This document shows, piece after piece, positions 8,309-16,763 of a stretch of 64,000 nt of DNA. The stretch is from Butyrivibrio sp. (lineage in GTDB: Bacteria > Bacillota > Clostridia > Lachnospirales > Lachnospiraceae), in NCBI GenBank assembly GCA_015056565.1, contig SVGB01000003.1, positions 149,430 through 213,429 on the forward strand, read 5' to 3'. Positions within the stretch are counted from its first letter, which is position 1; the number at the start of each line of letters is the position of its first letter. Both the position numbers and the translations under genes were made by a program. The notes beneath the pieces were generated by a model. It was not told the origin of the DNA and did no database searches. It saw only the letters and a list, made by a program, of their open reading frames with translations.

Positions 8309-8794
8309 TCAATCCTCTGGCTCTGCCTTGCCATATTTCTTCATGGTCTGTCTCATAAAGATTGGCTGAACGATGAAAATAATAACAAAACCAGCAATGA
8401 AGCATATGATCAGTGAGCCAAGAAACATCTTGCCAAAATTAAGACCTGCCATTCCCCCGCTCTGCTTCATAGCCATCTGATATGCCAAAAATACCATCAC
8501 AAATGTCATAAGGGGAGTATAGATAAGATCTGATACAAAACTCTCAAGACATCTTGCAGGAAGAGTTCCTCTTATAAGGCCAAACTTATTAAGAATGGCA
8601 CTTCCTACTTTTCCCATGGGAATCACAAATCCTATGACCAGACTTACGATGGTGCTGACAACAAAACTTATCAAAAACCCCGGGATAGTAAAGTGACCTG
8701 ATGTAAGCGTTCCTATAAGAGATAGGCAAAAACTCATAGTGATACCCATCTTGATCGACATGTCTCTTCCAACAAGTTTCATCTTATTATCCAT
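8309..8794 (-). CDS. Small integral membrane protein of unknown function
   Basis: I do not recognise the family with confidence; the form recalls DUF2798-like proteins, but it is longer. The 161 residues contain about four hydrophobic spans (roughly 17-33, 39-59, 89-110 and 124-147), a short loop with LIRGTLPARC and an acidic C-terminal tail. No signal peptide or catalytic motif is seen. AGGAGG lies 5-10 nt before the ATG. It starts 11 nt after the GGDEF gene stop and is followed after 22 nt by the LUD gene, so it is co-transcribed with both. It may be a membrane partner in the same signalling operon, but that is a guess. Confidence 0.6.
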   Translation of the reverse strand: MDNKMKLVGRDMSIKMGITMSFCLSLIGTLTSGHFTIPGFLISFVVSTIVSLVIGFVIPMGKVGSAILNKFGLIRGTLPARCLESFVSDLIYTPLMTFVMVFLAYQMAMKQSGGMAGLNFGKMFLGSLIICFIAGFVIIFIVQPIFMRQTMKKYGKAEPED

Positions 8795-8805
8795 AGCGCC
8801 TCCTT

Positions 8806-9897
8806 TTAAAATACAACCTGGTCTCTTCCATTCTGTTTGCCAAGATAGAGCTTCTTATCAGCTTCCTCTATAGTCTTTTCAACACCGGTGATCTTGCTGA
8901 ATTCCTCTATTCCAAAGGTCATTGTCAGCTTGATGGTATGCTCCTTGTAAACATACTCTTTGTTCTTAATAACAAGTCTTAGTTCATCAAGAACTGCCAT
9001 AGCTTCGTCTCCATTCATTCTTGGCAGAACAAACAAGAACTCTTCTCCGCCCCATCTTGCCACAAAGCCTCTGGCTTTCATGAAGTTTTTGAACTCCTCT
9101 GCAAGGGTCTGTAGTATAAAATCGCCAGCCTCATGCCCATATGTATCATTGACATTTTTAAAGAAATCAATATCACCAATAGCGATACAGAACATGTACT
9201 TAAGCTGTGTACTCTCTTTTACAACAACTCTGATCTCCTGCTCTGCAGATCTCCTGTTCATAAGTCCTGTTAAAGGATCTGTCTCTGCAATCTGCTTGAG
9301 CTTTGAGTTGTACTCCCTTAGCTTGTGCTCTGACTCGATATACTGATTGCAGAAATAATATGCAACTATAGACAGGCAAATTGAAAACAAAATGATGTTG
9401 GAATATACCACAATGAAATGTGGTGCTGTTCCAGGTGTAAGAACGGTCTGTCCAAATGGTGTAAAGTATGAGATCACGCACATGGACACAGCCATGAAAA
9501 TACTTGAAATAGCTTTTCTCTTGGAACCTGTGGTGGGATCATACCACACAATAAGAAAACAGATATAAACAAAATTCTGAAAAGATGCACGCCAGCCAAA
9601 AACAATTGTCAAAAATCCTGTAATGACTGTGGCACTGACTAATAGATAATAAAGACATCGCTGGGATCTTCTGGTGTAAGTCTCAGCGAAAATTCCGCCA
9701 TATACCACAAGCCCTGCAAAAAAGATCAAAAAAGGCTTAATGCCAAGTCCACTTATCAGGGAATAGATTCCCATAACAAAGTAGAATGGCATCCAGATAA
9801 CAAGCACCGTTCTCATCAAAAAAAGAAGGCCATTTGCTTCATCTTCAAATGGAGATTCTTTTATTATGAACGCATGTAGTTTTTGAAATAATCCCAT
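8806..9897 (-). CDS. Membrane diguanylate cyclase (GGDEF domain)
   Basis: Makes cyclic di-GMP from two GTP at the membrane. Residues up to about 190 form six or so membrane spans. The GGDEF domain follows: ETDPLTGLMNRRS near 205, GDIDFFKNVNDTYGHEAGD near 245-263 and the active-site RWGGEEF near 288. The position that normally carries the product-inhibition RxxD motif reads KARG, so feedback inhibition by c-di-GMP is probably lost. No EAL or HD-GYP domain is attached. AGGAT/GGAGG precede the ATG. Second gene in the five-gene operon. Confidence 0.9.
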   Translation of the reverse strand: MGLFQKLHAFIIKESPFEDEANGLLFLMRTVLVIWMPFYFVMGIYSLISGLGIKPFLIFFAGLVVYGGIFAETYTRRSQRCLYYLLVSATVITGFLTIVFGWRASFQNFVYICFLIVWYDPTTGSKRKAISSIFMAVSMCVISYFTPFGQTVLTPGTAPHFIVVYSNIILFSICLSIVAYYFCNQYIESEHKLREYNSKLKQIAETDPLTGLMNRRSAEQEIRVVVKESTQLKYMFCIAIGDIDFFKNVNDTYGHEAGDFILQTLAEEFKNFMKARGFVARWGGEEFLFVLPRMNGDEAMAVLDELRLVIKNKEYVYKEHTIKLTMTFGIEEFSKITGVEKTIEEADKKLYLGKQNGRDQVVF

Positions 9898-9913
9898 AGG
9901 ATTATCCTCCGTC

Positions 9914-10204
9914 TCACCCCTGAAGTCCTGATGACTGTCTGATCATATCTTCAACTACAATGTCGTAGATCTCGCCGACACTATTGCAATACTCAAGCAC
10001 TTTCCATGGTTCATTGGTGTGAAAATGGATCTTAACAAGATCCTCATCACCAGCGGCAATAAGTGAATTACCTTCAAAATTTTCTGTGATATAATCCGCT
10101 ATCTCATCCTCGTCAAGGTCCTTGTCACGCCTGTCTATAAGGAGCTGTGTGTCGTAGCGATATGCAAACTGATCGTCCTCAGCATCAATACTATTTATTC
10201 CCAT
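9914..10204 (-). CDS. Small protein resembling the C-terminal domain of FakA/YloV (DAK family)
   Basis: 96 residues ending in YRYDTQLLIDRRDKDLDEDE and DLVKIHFHTNEPWKVLEYC. The second stretch matches the region in FakA-type DAK2 proteins that reads like DLVKVHVHTN in family members. The kinase domain is absent, so this is a stand-alone domain or a remnant of a larger gene. A longer frame starts at 10249, but TTTGGAGG lies only 5 nt before the ATG at 10204, which decides the start. First gene of the operon that continues into the GGDEF gene 16 nt downstream. Function unknown. Confidence 0.6.
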   Translation of the reverse strand: MGINSIDAEDDQFAYRYDTQLLIDRRDKDLDEDEIADYITENFEGNSLIAAGDEDLVKIHFHTNEPWKVLEYCNSVGEIYDIVVEDMIRQSSGLQG

Positions 10205-10290
10205 ACTGTTCCTCCAAACTTGTATCAATCTATTAAATTTTACCACCAACCCCCTATGACAAACAAGAGGGGTGAGGGGGTTCTGAGCAT

Positions 10291-10323
10291 AATAAAACCA
10301 CGATTTTCCTTGAAAAATCGTGG
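10291..10323 (-). terminator. Terminator downstream of htrA
   Basis: On the minus strand CCACGATTTTTC pairs with GAAAATCGTGG and is followed by TTTTATT. It lies 27 bp after the htrA stop. Confidence 0.8.
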
Positions 10324-10349
10324 CTAATATTATCTATATCAAGCTAAGA

Positions 10350-12017
10350 TCAATGTCCGCCGCCTTCACCTTGTCCAGACTGCTGACCATTTCCGCCCTT
10401 TGATCCTGGCATTGCTGGCTGCTGGGATCCATCGTACTGTCCCTGAGCACCTTCTTCACCGGCATTAGAGTCTGCACTCTGTGTGGTAGCTGCATGTCCA
10501 AGAGTAACTGTAAACTCCTGTTCAACATATTCCTGTCCGCTAGGTCTCATAACCTTAACAGAAACTGTAGTGCCTGCAGCATAGTACTGAAGCCTTGTCT
10601 GAAGGTCATCCATGGAGGTGATCTCCTGACCGTCAAATTCAACAATTACGTCTCCCTTTGCAATTCCTGCATTCTGAGCTCCGCCGCCTTCTGTTACTTC
10701 TGCAACGTATACTCCAAGAGGAATTCCATATCCTTCAGATACGCTTGATGTTACGCTTACACCAGAGATTCCGATATAACCTCTCTCCTCGCTTGAAACC
10801 TTAACTCTTGTAACCTCGTTCATAAGCTTATCAATGATAGGCTGAGCTACTGATATAGGAATTGCATATCCCATACCTTCAATGGTGTCACCACCGATCT
10901 TGTTGGAGTTAATACCAATAACCTCTCCCTGAAGATTAAGAAGCGCTCCACCTGAGTTACCTGGGTTGATGGCTGCATCTGTCTGGATGAATGTCTGTGT
11001 GGTACCCTCTGAAATCTCAACATCTCTGTTTACAGCTGAGATAACACCAGTAGTAACTGACTGGCCATAACCAAGAGCATTACCAATAGCAATTGCAGGC
11101 TCTCCAAGTTTAAGAGCTGTGCTATCACCAAGAGTTGCTATCTTGATCACTTCTCTTGTTGAATCATCTATATCATCAAGCATTACTGCTATAACAGCAA
11201 GATCCATGTCTGAATCAGTGCCCTTAACTACAGCTTCTACTGTAGTATCATCATTAAAGATAACCTCGAGGCTGTCTGCACCTTCAATAACATGATAGTT
11301 AGTAGCGATAAGAAGCTCTGAATCATTCTCTCCAACAATGATTCCACTTCCTGAAGCAGTTGCCTCTTCTTGCTGAACGTATCCGAAGTAGCTTGCTGAA
11401 GCTGTGTAGTTGTTGTGGATCATTACCATGGCTGGCATAACTTCTTCAACAACTGCTGTTACATCAGTAACAACTGCCATTGATGCTCCAGTTACTGTTG
11501 TAGTCTGGATCTCTTTTTCTGGCTCTGCCTGTGCCTTATCCTCTGTTACAGGATCAGCGCCTGTATCTTCTGGAGTGATCTCCTCATCCTGCTGCTCAAC
11601 TTCTGCAACAGTGTCGTTTCCTCCGATACCCAGGAAGTTTCCAGATTTATTAACTACTGTGTTATAAGTGATCCCTACTCCACCAACAATAAGTGCCAGG
11701 ATGCAGATTGCTGCTACAATCTTGGCAAAAGTATGCTTTTTCTTTTTAGGTCTCTCTGGTGGTACTGACCCACCAGCCTGGGAATTATACTGATATGTCC
11801 CATAAGTTGGCTGCGCATTTTGATTGTAGTTGTAGCTATTCTGTCCGTAAGAATAGCTCTGATTGTTATAAGAATATGGGTTTGAACCGTTATTAGCGCT
11901 ATAGCTGTTCCCACCTGAGTAGTTATAGCTCCTGCCAGAGTAATTATATGGATTAGATGTAGGATTTGCATTTGATCCATTATCTACCGATGGTCTGTTG
12001 TTATTGTCCTCATACAT
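10350..12017 (-). CDS. htrA: HtrA/DegP-type membrane-anchored serine protease with PDZ domain
   Basis: Extracytoplasmic quality-control protease of the S1C family. The first 95 residues are a cytoplasmic, Asn/Tyr/Ser/Gly-rich low-complexity segment. One membrane span follows (about 96-118), then an acidic linker. The trypsin-like domain has His in TNYHVIEGA, Asp in DSDMDLAVI and Ser in INPGNSGGALL, the full triad. A PDZ domain occupies roughly residues 400-510 (GIAKGDVIVEFDGQEI), and a Gly/Gln-rich tail follows. A single N-terminal anchor with protease and PDZ outside is the usual Gram-positive layout. GGAAGG lies about 11 nt before the ATG. Confidence 0.93.
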   Translation of the reverse strand: MYEDNNNRPSVDNGSNANPTSNPYNYSGRSYNYSGGNSYSANNGSNPYSYNNQSYSYGQNSYNYNQNAQPTYGTYQYNSQAGGSVPPERPKKKKHTFAKIVAAICILALIVGGVGITYNTVVNKSGNFLGIGGNDTVAEVEQQDEEITPEDTGADPVTEDKAQAEPEKEIQTTTVTGASMAVVTDVTAVVEEVMPAMVMIHNNYTASASYFGYVQQEEATASGSGIIVGENDSELLIATNYHVIEGADSLEVIFNDDTTVEAVVKGTDSDMDLAVIAVMLDDIDDSTREVIKIATLGDSTALKLGEPAIAIGNALGYGQSVTTGVISAVNRDVEISEGTTQTFIQTDAAINPGNSGGALLNLQGEVIGINSNKIGGDTIEGMGYAIPISVAQPIIDKLMNEVTRVKVSSEERGYIGISGVSVTSSVSEGYGIPLGVYVAEVTEGGGAQNAGIAKGDVIVEFDGQEITSMDDLQTRLQYYAAGTTVSVKVMRPSGQEYVEQEFTVTLGHAATTQSADSNAGEEGAQGQYDGSQQPAMPGSKGGNGQQSGQGEGGGH

Positions 12018-12099
12018 GATGACGTACCTTCCTTTCCGTTTATGGCTTTAGTATAGGAGTGATCCGTGTCGAAATTGTGATTATTTTCTTATATAAAAA

Positions 12100-12369
12100 T
12101 TAATAATCCTCTTCTATGACCTGTATCTCCATATAGTCAAAAGACACGTCTTCAACAAAAGAATCCCTGGTAAAACGGCACTTTGCGTGAAGTTGAAAAT
12201 CTTTGACAACACTGTCAAGCCAGATAGGTTTTGAAAGGTCCATTTCATAACATGCCTTCTCTATAGCATTCATTACCTTATGGGTTCTTGTGTCGCTTGT
12301 TTCATCACAGACAACCATGTCCTTTAAAAGATGATTGTCGCTTATAAGTTTGACCCAGAGCCTGAACAT
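12100..12369 (-). CDS. Small conserved-looking hypothetical protein
   Basis: An 89-residue soluble protein that I do not recognise. It starts MFRLWVKLISDNHLL, has an amphipathic helical middle (NAIEKACYEMDLSKPIWL) and ends in a beta-rich, acidic tail (VSFDYMEIQVIEEDY). GAGG is spaced 5-7 nt before the ATG. It lies between galE and htrA on the same strand, 82 bp before htrA. The clean ribosome site and normal composition make it a likely real gene. Confidence 0.6.
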   Translation of the reverse strand: MFRLWVKLISDNHLLKDMVVCDETSDTRTHKVMNAIEKACYEMDLSKPIWLDSVVKDFQLHAKCRFTRDSFVEDVSFDYMEIQVIEEDY

Positions 12370-12440
12370 TATTTACCTCACTTTACATATTTTGAATGGT
12401 TTACATATTATGATATACGGATTGCTCCGCTTCGCTCTCG

Positions 12441-12478
12441 CAAAAATGAGGTTTACCATTTCTAATGGTAAACCTCAT
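12441..12478 (-). terminator. Terminator of galE
   Basis: A 15-bp perfect stem, ATGAGGTTTACCATT (12446-12460) with AATGGTAAACCTCAT (12464-12478), followed on the minus strand by TTTTTG. Confidence 0.85.
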
Positions 12479-12495
12479 AAATAATGTATCACATA

Positions 12496-13512
12496 TCAGC
12501 TTTCATAACCATTTGGATTATTACTTTGCCATCTCCAGGAATCAGCACACATTTCCTTGATGCCATTTTCTGCACCCCAGCCAAGTTCCTCTTTTGCCTT
12601 GTCAGCCTTGGCGTAGCAGGTTGCGATATCACCAGGACGTCTGTCCTTGATCTCGTATGGGATCTTAACTCCTGTAGCCTCTTCAAAGTTCTTAACTATA
12701 TCAAGAACGCTGTATCCAACGCCTGTTCCCAGGTTGTAAATGTTAAGTCCGCTTCCGGGAGCCAGCTTCTTAAGAGCCTTGACATGTCCCTTTGCAAGGT
12801 CAACTACATGGATATAATCTCTTACGCCTGTACCGTCGTGGGTGTCATAGTCGTTGCCAAAGACATTGAGCTTAGGGAGCTTACCTACAGCAACCTGTGT
12901 GATGTAAGGCATAAGGTTGTTAGGAATTCCGTTTGGATTCTCTCCGATCATTCCGCTCTTGTGAGCTCCGATAGGATTAAAGTATCTAAGGAGAACCACA
13001 TTCCACTCAGGATCAGCCTTCTGTATGTCAGATAAGATCTGCTCAAGCATTGACTTGGTCCAGCCGTATGGGTTTGTGCACTGTCCCTTTGGACACTCCT
13101 CTGTAATAGGGATCATTGCTGGATCACCATATACTGTTGCGGATGATGAAAAGATAATGTTCTTGCAGTTATGCTTTCTCATCACATCAACAAGAGTAAG
13201 TGTTCCTGTAACATTGTTGTCATAGTATTCCCAAGGCTTCTGAACAGATTCTCCAACTGCCTTAAGACCTGCAAAATGGATGACACTGTCGATCTTCTCA
13301 TTTGAAAAGATCTTCTCAAGAGCGTCTCTGTCTCTTATGTCTGCCTCATAAAAAGGAACCTTCTTGCCTGTAAGGGCCTCAACTCTGTCAAGACACTTCC
13401 TGCTTGAATTGGCAAGGTTGTCCATTACTACTACATCTTCTCCAGCATCCTGAAGCTCAACTACTGTGTGTGAACCAATATATCCGGCACCACCTGTTAC
13501 AAGAATAGCCAT
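12496..13512 (-). CDS. galE: UDP-glucose 4-epimerase
   Basis: Interconverts UDP-glucose and UDP-galactose using bound NAD, for the Leloir pathway and surface glycans. The NAD-binding [10 protein letters not shown] is at residues 7-16, the catalytic Ser/Thr region is SSSATVYGD near 124-132 and the YxxxK pair is in [12 protein letters not shown]. The 338-aa length is standard. GAGG precedes the ATG. It lies 120 bp downstream of a UDPGP-family pyrophosphorylase, a natural pairing in nucleotide-sugar metabolism, but has its own promoter. Confidence 0.95.
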   Translation of the reverse strand: MAILVTGGAGYIGSHTVVELQDAGEDVVVMDNLANSSRKCLDRVEALTGKKVPFYEADIRDRDALEKIFSNEKIDSVIHFAGLKAVGESVQKPWEYYDNNVTGTLTLVDVMRKHNCKNIIFSSSATVYGDPAMIPITEECPKGQCTNPYGWTKSMLEQILSDIQKADPEWNVVLLRYFNPIGAHKSGMIGENPNGIPNNLMPYITQVAVGKLPKLNVFGNDYDTHDGTGVRDYIHVVDLAKGHVKALKKLAPGSGLNIYNLGTGVGYSVLDIVKNFEEATGVKIPYEIKDRRPGDIATCYAKADKAKEELGWGAENGIKEMCADSWRWQSNNPNGYES

Positions 13513-13567
13513 GATTACCTCTTTTCTATGTCGTACATGATAAGTTTTTTTGTCTACCTACAGCAGT

Positions 13568-13596
13568 ATTGTATAGAGAATCCGTATCTATTACAA
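13568..13596 (-). promoter_or_regulatory. Probable promoter of galE
   Basis: On the minus strand, TTGTAA, a 17-bp spacer and TACAAT, about 55 bp before the galE start codon. Confidence 0.55.
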
Positions 13597-13632
13597 CTTC
13601 CTTTTGTTATGACTACCTGTCGAAATGTTAAC

Positions 13633-14862
13633 TTATAGTTCGATGCCATTCTTTTTGCAAAGTTCTCTGGCTGTTTCTACAGAGTCAACACCCTCTTTGT
13701 TCTTGATAGGCGCAAACTCATGCTCCCTTATGACCTCGTAAGGAAGGCAGCTTGGAAGCTCATGAATCATATCAAGAACCAACTGCTCAAACTTGCATCC
13801 ATTTGGAGACTCTGGCTTAACCAGCTGCGCATTTTCATCAATATAAGGAATCTTCTTCTCAACAACGTGAAGAGGAAGGGATTTTCTTGAGATGTCAAAA
13901 AGGTCTTTTTCATTGAAAAGATAATTTAGGATAACGCCGTAGTTATAGGCTGGATCGCCGTTCTCATCCTTGGCATCCATCATCTCCTGAGACAGCTCAT
14001 AGTACTCAACAATAGAAGGCTTGCCATCCTCAAGACACATAACGCCAACCTTCTCATCTGGAGCAGACTTTCTTACAACCTTGGCTCCGCAGCTGACGCC
14101 GGCTTGGAGAGTTGCTCCAACAAAACAAGGGTCTGCGATTCTCTGAAGAACATTGTCTACGGAAAAGATATCTATCCACTCGATACCCTCTTTTAACATA
14201 AGATCACGAAGTCCAGCCCTGAGCATTGATGCGTACCATCCTGCGTTTCCGTTAGGAGAAGTGGAAATCCTGGACTTGCTCTCCATGTAAACCTTGCCCT
14301 CGTAGTCAGAGGCAGGTGCCATGTCCTGTTTAAAGAAAGTGATCTTATCCTCAGGATATCCAAAGTAGTTGTGCTCCTTGAGGAAAGAAACTGTTGCGTT
14401 ATTATTCTTTTCACTGGTCATTATAAACAGACGAAGGTAGGTACCATCAGCCTGATCAACAGTATCCATGAGGTTTTCGATTATCCTCTGGAAAATATAC
14501 ACGTCCTTGGTAAGACCAATGTTGTACATTCCCTTGGGATTATCTGAGCCAAGCCTTGTGCCCATTCCGCCTGCAAGGAGGCAGGCAGCGATCTTGCCCT
14601 CTTTAAGAGCTTTTTTTCCGATGGAAAAGAGCTCATCCTTCTTTGACTCGATCTCTGAAACCTGCATGGCAGCAAGGGGAGCGAACTGACCCCTTCCCTC
14701 GCTCTTTCCAAGGTTCTTGCAGTTTTCTACCACCGAGAAGTCAGTGTCTGCTACCTGTGCTAAAAGCTCCGCCTTCTCTGACTCTGAAAGCTCATCATAG
14801 TATTTAAGTACATGGAGCTGACCAAACTGCTCCAGTTTCTTTTTTGCTTCTTCGAATGTCAT
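13633..14862 (-). CDS. UDPGP-family UTP--sugar-1-phosphate uridylyltransferase
   Basis: Belongs to the eukaryote-like UDP-sugar pyrophosphorylase family (UDP-glucose or UDP-GlcNAc forming) rather than the GalU type. The nucleotide-binding loop is LLAGGMGTRLGSDNPKG near residue 100; an FKQDMAP segment, NGNAGWYASM and DIFSVDNVLQRIADP follow in the order expected for UAP-type enzymes. Whether glucose-1-P or GlcNAc-1-P is the substrate cannot be told from motifs alone; the neighbouring galE favours UDP-glucose supply. An upstream ATG at 14877 exists, but AAGG sits 8 nt before the ATG at 14862, which I prefer (409 aa). It lies 27 bp after the lysozyme gene on the same strand. Confidence 0.82.
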   Translation of the reverse strand: MTFEEAKKKLEQFGQLHVLKYYDELSESEKAELLAQVADTDFSVVENCKNLGKSEGRGQFAPLAAMQVSEIESKKDELFSIGKKALKEGKIAACLLAGGMGTRLGSDNPKGMYNIGLTKDVYIFQRIIENLMDTVDQADGTYLRLFIMTSEKNNNATVSFLKEHNYFGYPEDKITFFKQDMAPASDYEGKVYMESKSRISTSPNGNAGWYASMLRAGLRDLMLKEGIEWIDIFSVDNVLQRIADPCFVGATLQAGVSCGAKVVRKSAPDEKVGVMCLEDGKPSIVEYYELSQEMMDAKDENGDPAYNYGVILNYLFNEKDLFDISRKSLPLHVVEKKIPYIDENAQLVKPESPNGCKFEQLVLDMIHELPSCLPYEVIREHEFAPIKNKEGVDSVETARELCKKNGIEL

Positions 14863-14889
14863 TTCAAATACCTTCATTTCAAATTATTA

Positions 14890-16596
14890 TCAGCCTGCTG
14901 GTGTAGCTGCAGGTGCTGCTGCAGGATCTGCAGGTGCTTCCTCAGCTGGTGCTGGAAGTGGCGTTCCAGGAATCCATCCTGCAGGATCTGCCAAAAGTCC
15001 GTTCTTATCAAAGGTGCAGTTGACTCCGTCAAGAGGTACTGTCACTGCAACAAGCATGCGGCCTGTGTTGCCATCAAAGAATCTCCATCCATCTGGCTGC
15101 TCCAACCAGCCCAGTACCCTGTGCCCGTCTGCAGGATACAGGTAGTAAATGCCATCCTTGAGTGATGCAAATCCAAGTGCCATCTTGCCATCTTCAGCAA
15201 AGTAATAGGTCTGTCCGTCTATAACATTCCAGCCCTTGAGCATCTTGCCGTCTGGACCGAAGTAGAATCTGGAAGAAACATCTCCTGACCATCCGGTAAA
15301 CATCACGCCGTCATCACCAAAGAGGTATACATCCTTGTCTATGGTCTGGATGCCTACAACTGCTGCGTTGCCCTGGCCAAAGTAAAATCTCTGTCCCTGC
15401 TCGTTTGAGTACCATCCGCTAAGGGCGATACCGTCAGCGCCAAACATGTACTTACCAGTCTCAAGTGCATGCATGCCTGTCAGCATAAGTCCGTTAGCAT
15501 CAAAGAGATAAAGCTTATCACCAATAGGAGTGAGTCCTGTATGCATCACATACTGCTCATCAAAGTAGCGGATACCATCCTCAAGCTGAACAAATCCTCT
15601 CTGGCACTGGCCATCTGCATTTGCGTAATATACTGTTCCGCCAAGATTAAGAAGACCTGTGCAGCGCTGACCATTCTCATTGAAGTAGTAGTGAGCTCCA
15701 TCAATATCAGCAAATCCAACAGCAGCTAGTCCTCCGTTATTAGGATCAAGGTAGTAGATGCCGCTCTCATCCTGGAACCATCCGGTCTGGATGAATCCGT
15801 TTGCATCAGCATGATATCTCTGACCGCTTAAGTTGATCCAGCCATACTGCTTGCGATAGTTGTGGTAGTAAAAAACGTGTCCGCCCCAACTGTTGAAGCC
15901 CTCAGGAATCATCCTTGAGAAGTAGTCAACATAGAGGTGGTTAACGTCAACTCTTGTAGGGATTCCAGCATATGAACCGTGGCTGCTTGACTGCCACATA
16001 GCGTAGTCACCAGGGTAATCACAGGCTGTATTGTACTGCGCAACCCACTTTGGAGCTGAAACTGATGGCATTCTTCCCAAAAACCAGTTTCTGCTTGCGT
16101 AAACCATTGGCTCATATCCGTTTGCACTAATGATCCCGCAGAATGTATCTGCAATTGCCTGAAGCTGTCCTGCATTAAGCCCCTTCTGGCAGGAATCCTC
16201 AATATCGATAGCGATTGGGAATGTAACAGTGTAAGGAGCTATCCACGCAAGTACCTGATTGGCTTCAGCAGCTGCTGCCTCAGGAGTTGTTGCATATGAA
16301 TAGATATAGATACCTGTACGGATACCAGCGGCATTTGCGCCGTTGATGTTATTGATGAACTGTTCATCCAGACCCTTCTTGGTTGTGCCAACCCTGATCA
16401 TTGCAAAGCGCACGCCCTGATTTTTAACCTGCTGCCAGTTGATGCCTCCCTGATACTTGGAAACGTCGATTCCCACTGCAACTTCCGGTCCAACAGCCTC
16501 GGCCTTCATACCTGCAGCAGGACTTAAGAAAAGGAGTGCTGAAAAGAAAACCAGCATTCCCGCTGAAACAAAGAGCTTCTTTATACCTTTTAACAT
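14890..16596 (-). CDS. Secreted GH25 lysozyme with C-terminal cell-wall-binding repeats
   Basis: Predicted secreted muramidase that cleaves peptidoglycan. A signal peptide covers residues 1-33 (hydrophobic core VSAGMLVFFSALLFLSP). The GH25 domain runs from GIDVSKYQGGINW to about 225, with the catalytic-site segment PIAIDIEDS and WQSSSHGSYAG. From about 230 to 540 there are roughly a dozen 20-residue aromatic/Gly repeats of the choline/cell-wall-binding type (patterns such as GWFQDESGIYYLDPNNG). The C-terminus is Ala/Pro rich. GGGGAGAG lies upstream of the ATG. A strong divergent promoter precedes it. Confidence 0.93.
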   Translation of the reverse strand: MLKGIKKLFVSAGMLVFFSALLFLSPAAGMKAEAVGPEVAVGIDVSKYQGGINWQQVKNQGVRFAMIRVGTTKKGLDEQFINNINGANAAGIRTGIYIYSYATTPEAAAAEANQVLAWIAPYTVTFPIAIDIEDSCQKGLNAGQLQAIADTFCGIISANGYEPMVYASRNWFLGRMPSVSAPKWVAQYNTACDYPGDYAMWQSSSHGSYAGIPTRVDVNHLYVDYFSRMIPEGFNSWGGHVFYYHNYRKQYGWINLSGQRYHADANGFIQTGWFQDESGIYYLDPNNGGLAAVGFADIDGAHYYFNENGQRCTGLLNLGGTVYYANADGQCQRGFVQLEDGIRYFDEQYVMHTGLTPIGDKLYLFDANGLMLTGMHALETGKYMFGADGIALSGWYSNEQGQRFYFGQGNAAVVGIQTIDKDVYLFGDDGVMFTGWSGDVSSRFYFGPDGKMLKGWNVIDGQTYYFAEDGKMALGFASLKDGIYYLYPADGHRVLGWLEQPDGWRFFDGNTGRMLVAVTVPLDGVNCTFDKNGLLADPAGWIPGTPLPAPAEEAPADPAAAPAATPAG

Positions 16597-16636
16597 ACGT
16601 TCTCTCCCCTAATTCTTTACAAAATACTTAACATTT

Positions 16637-16665
16637 ATTATACGAAAAATCACTGCCATGGTCAA
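16637..16665 (-). promoter_or_regulatory. Sigma-A promoter of the GH25 lysozyme gene
   Basis: On the minus strand, TTGACC, exactly 17 bp, then TATAAT, about 40 bp before the start codon. One of the best promoter matches in the window. Confidence 0.75.
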
Positions 16666-16763
16666 CGAATTGGCGCCCTTTTGAAGGCTCTTTTTATGCG
16701 CGTTTTTATGGTATTATATTATTATAATATCGTTCGTTTCCATGTCAGATCGGAGGTGTCTCT

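Noticed and set aside
10247..10281. AACCCCCT/AGGGGGTT inverted repeat downstream of htrA as a second terminator
   Set aside because: No T-tract follows on either strand and a clear terminator lies a few bases away.
11714..11980. Overlapping reading frame within the low-complexity part of htrA
   Set aside because: It is an out-of-frame shadow of the repetitive Asn/Tyr-rich codons, with no ribosome site.
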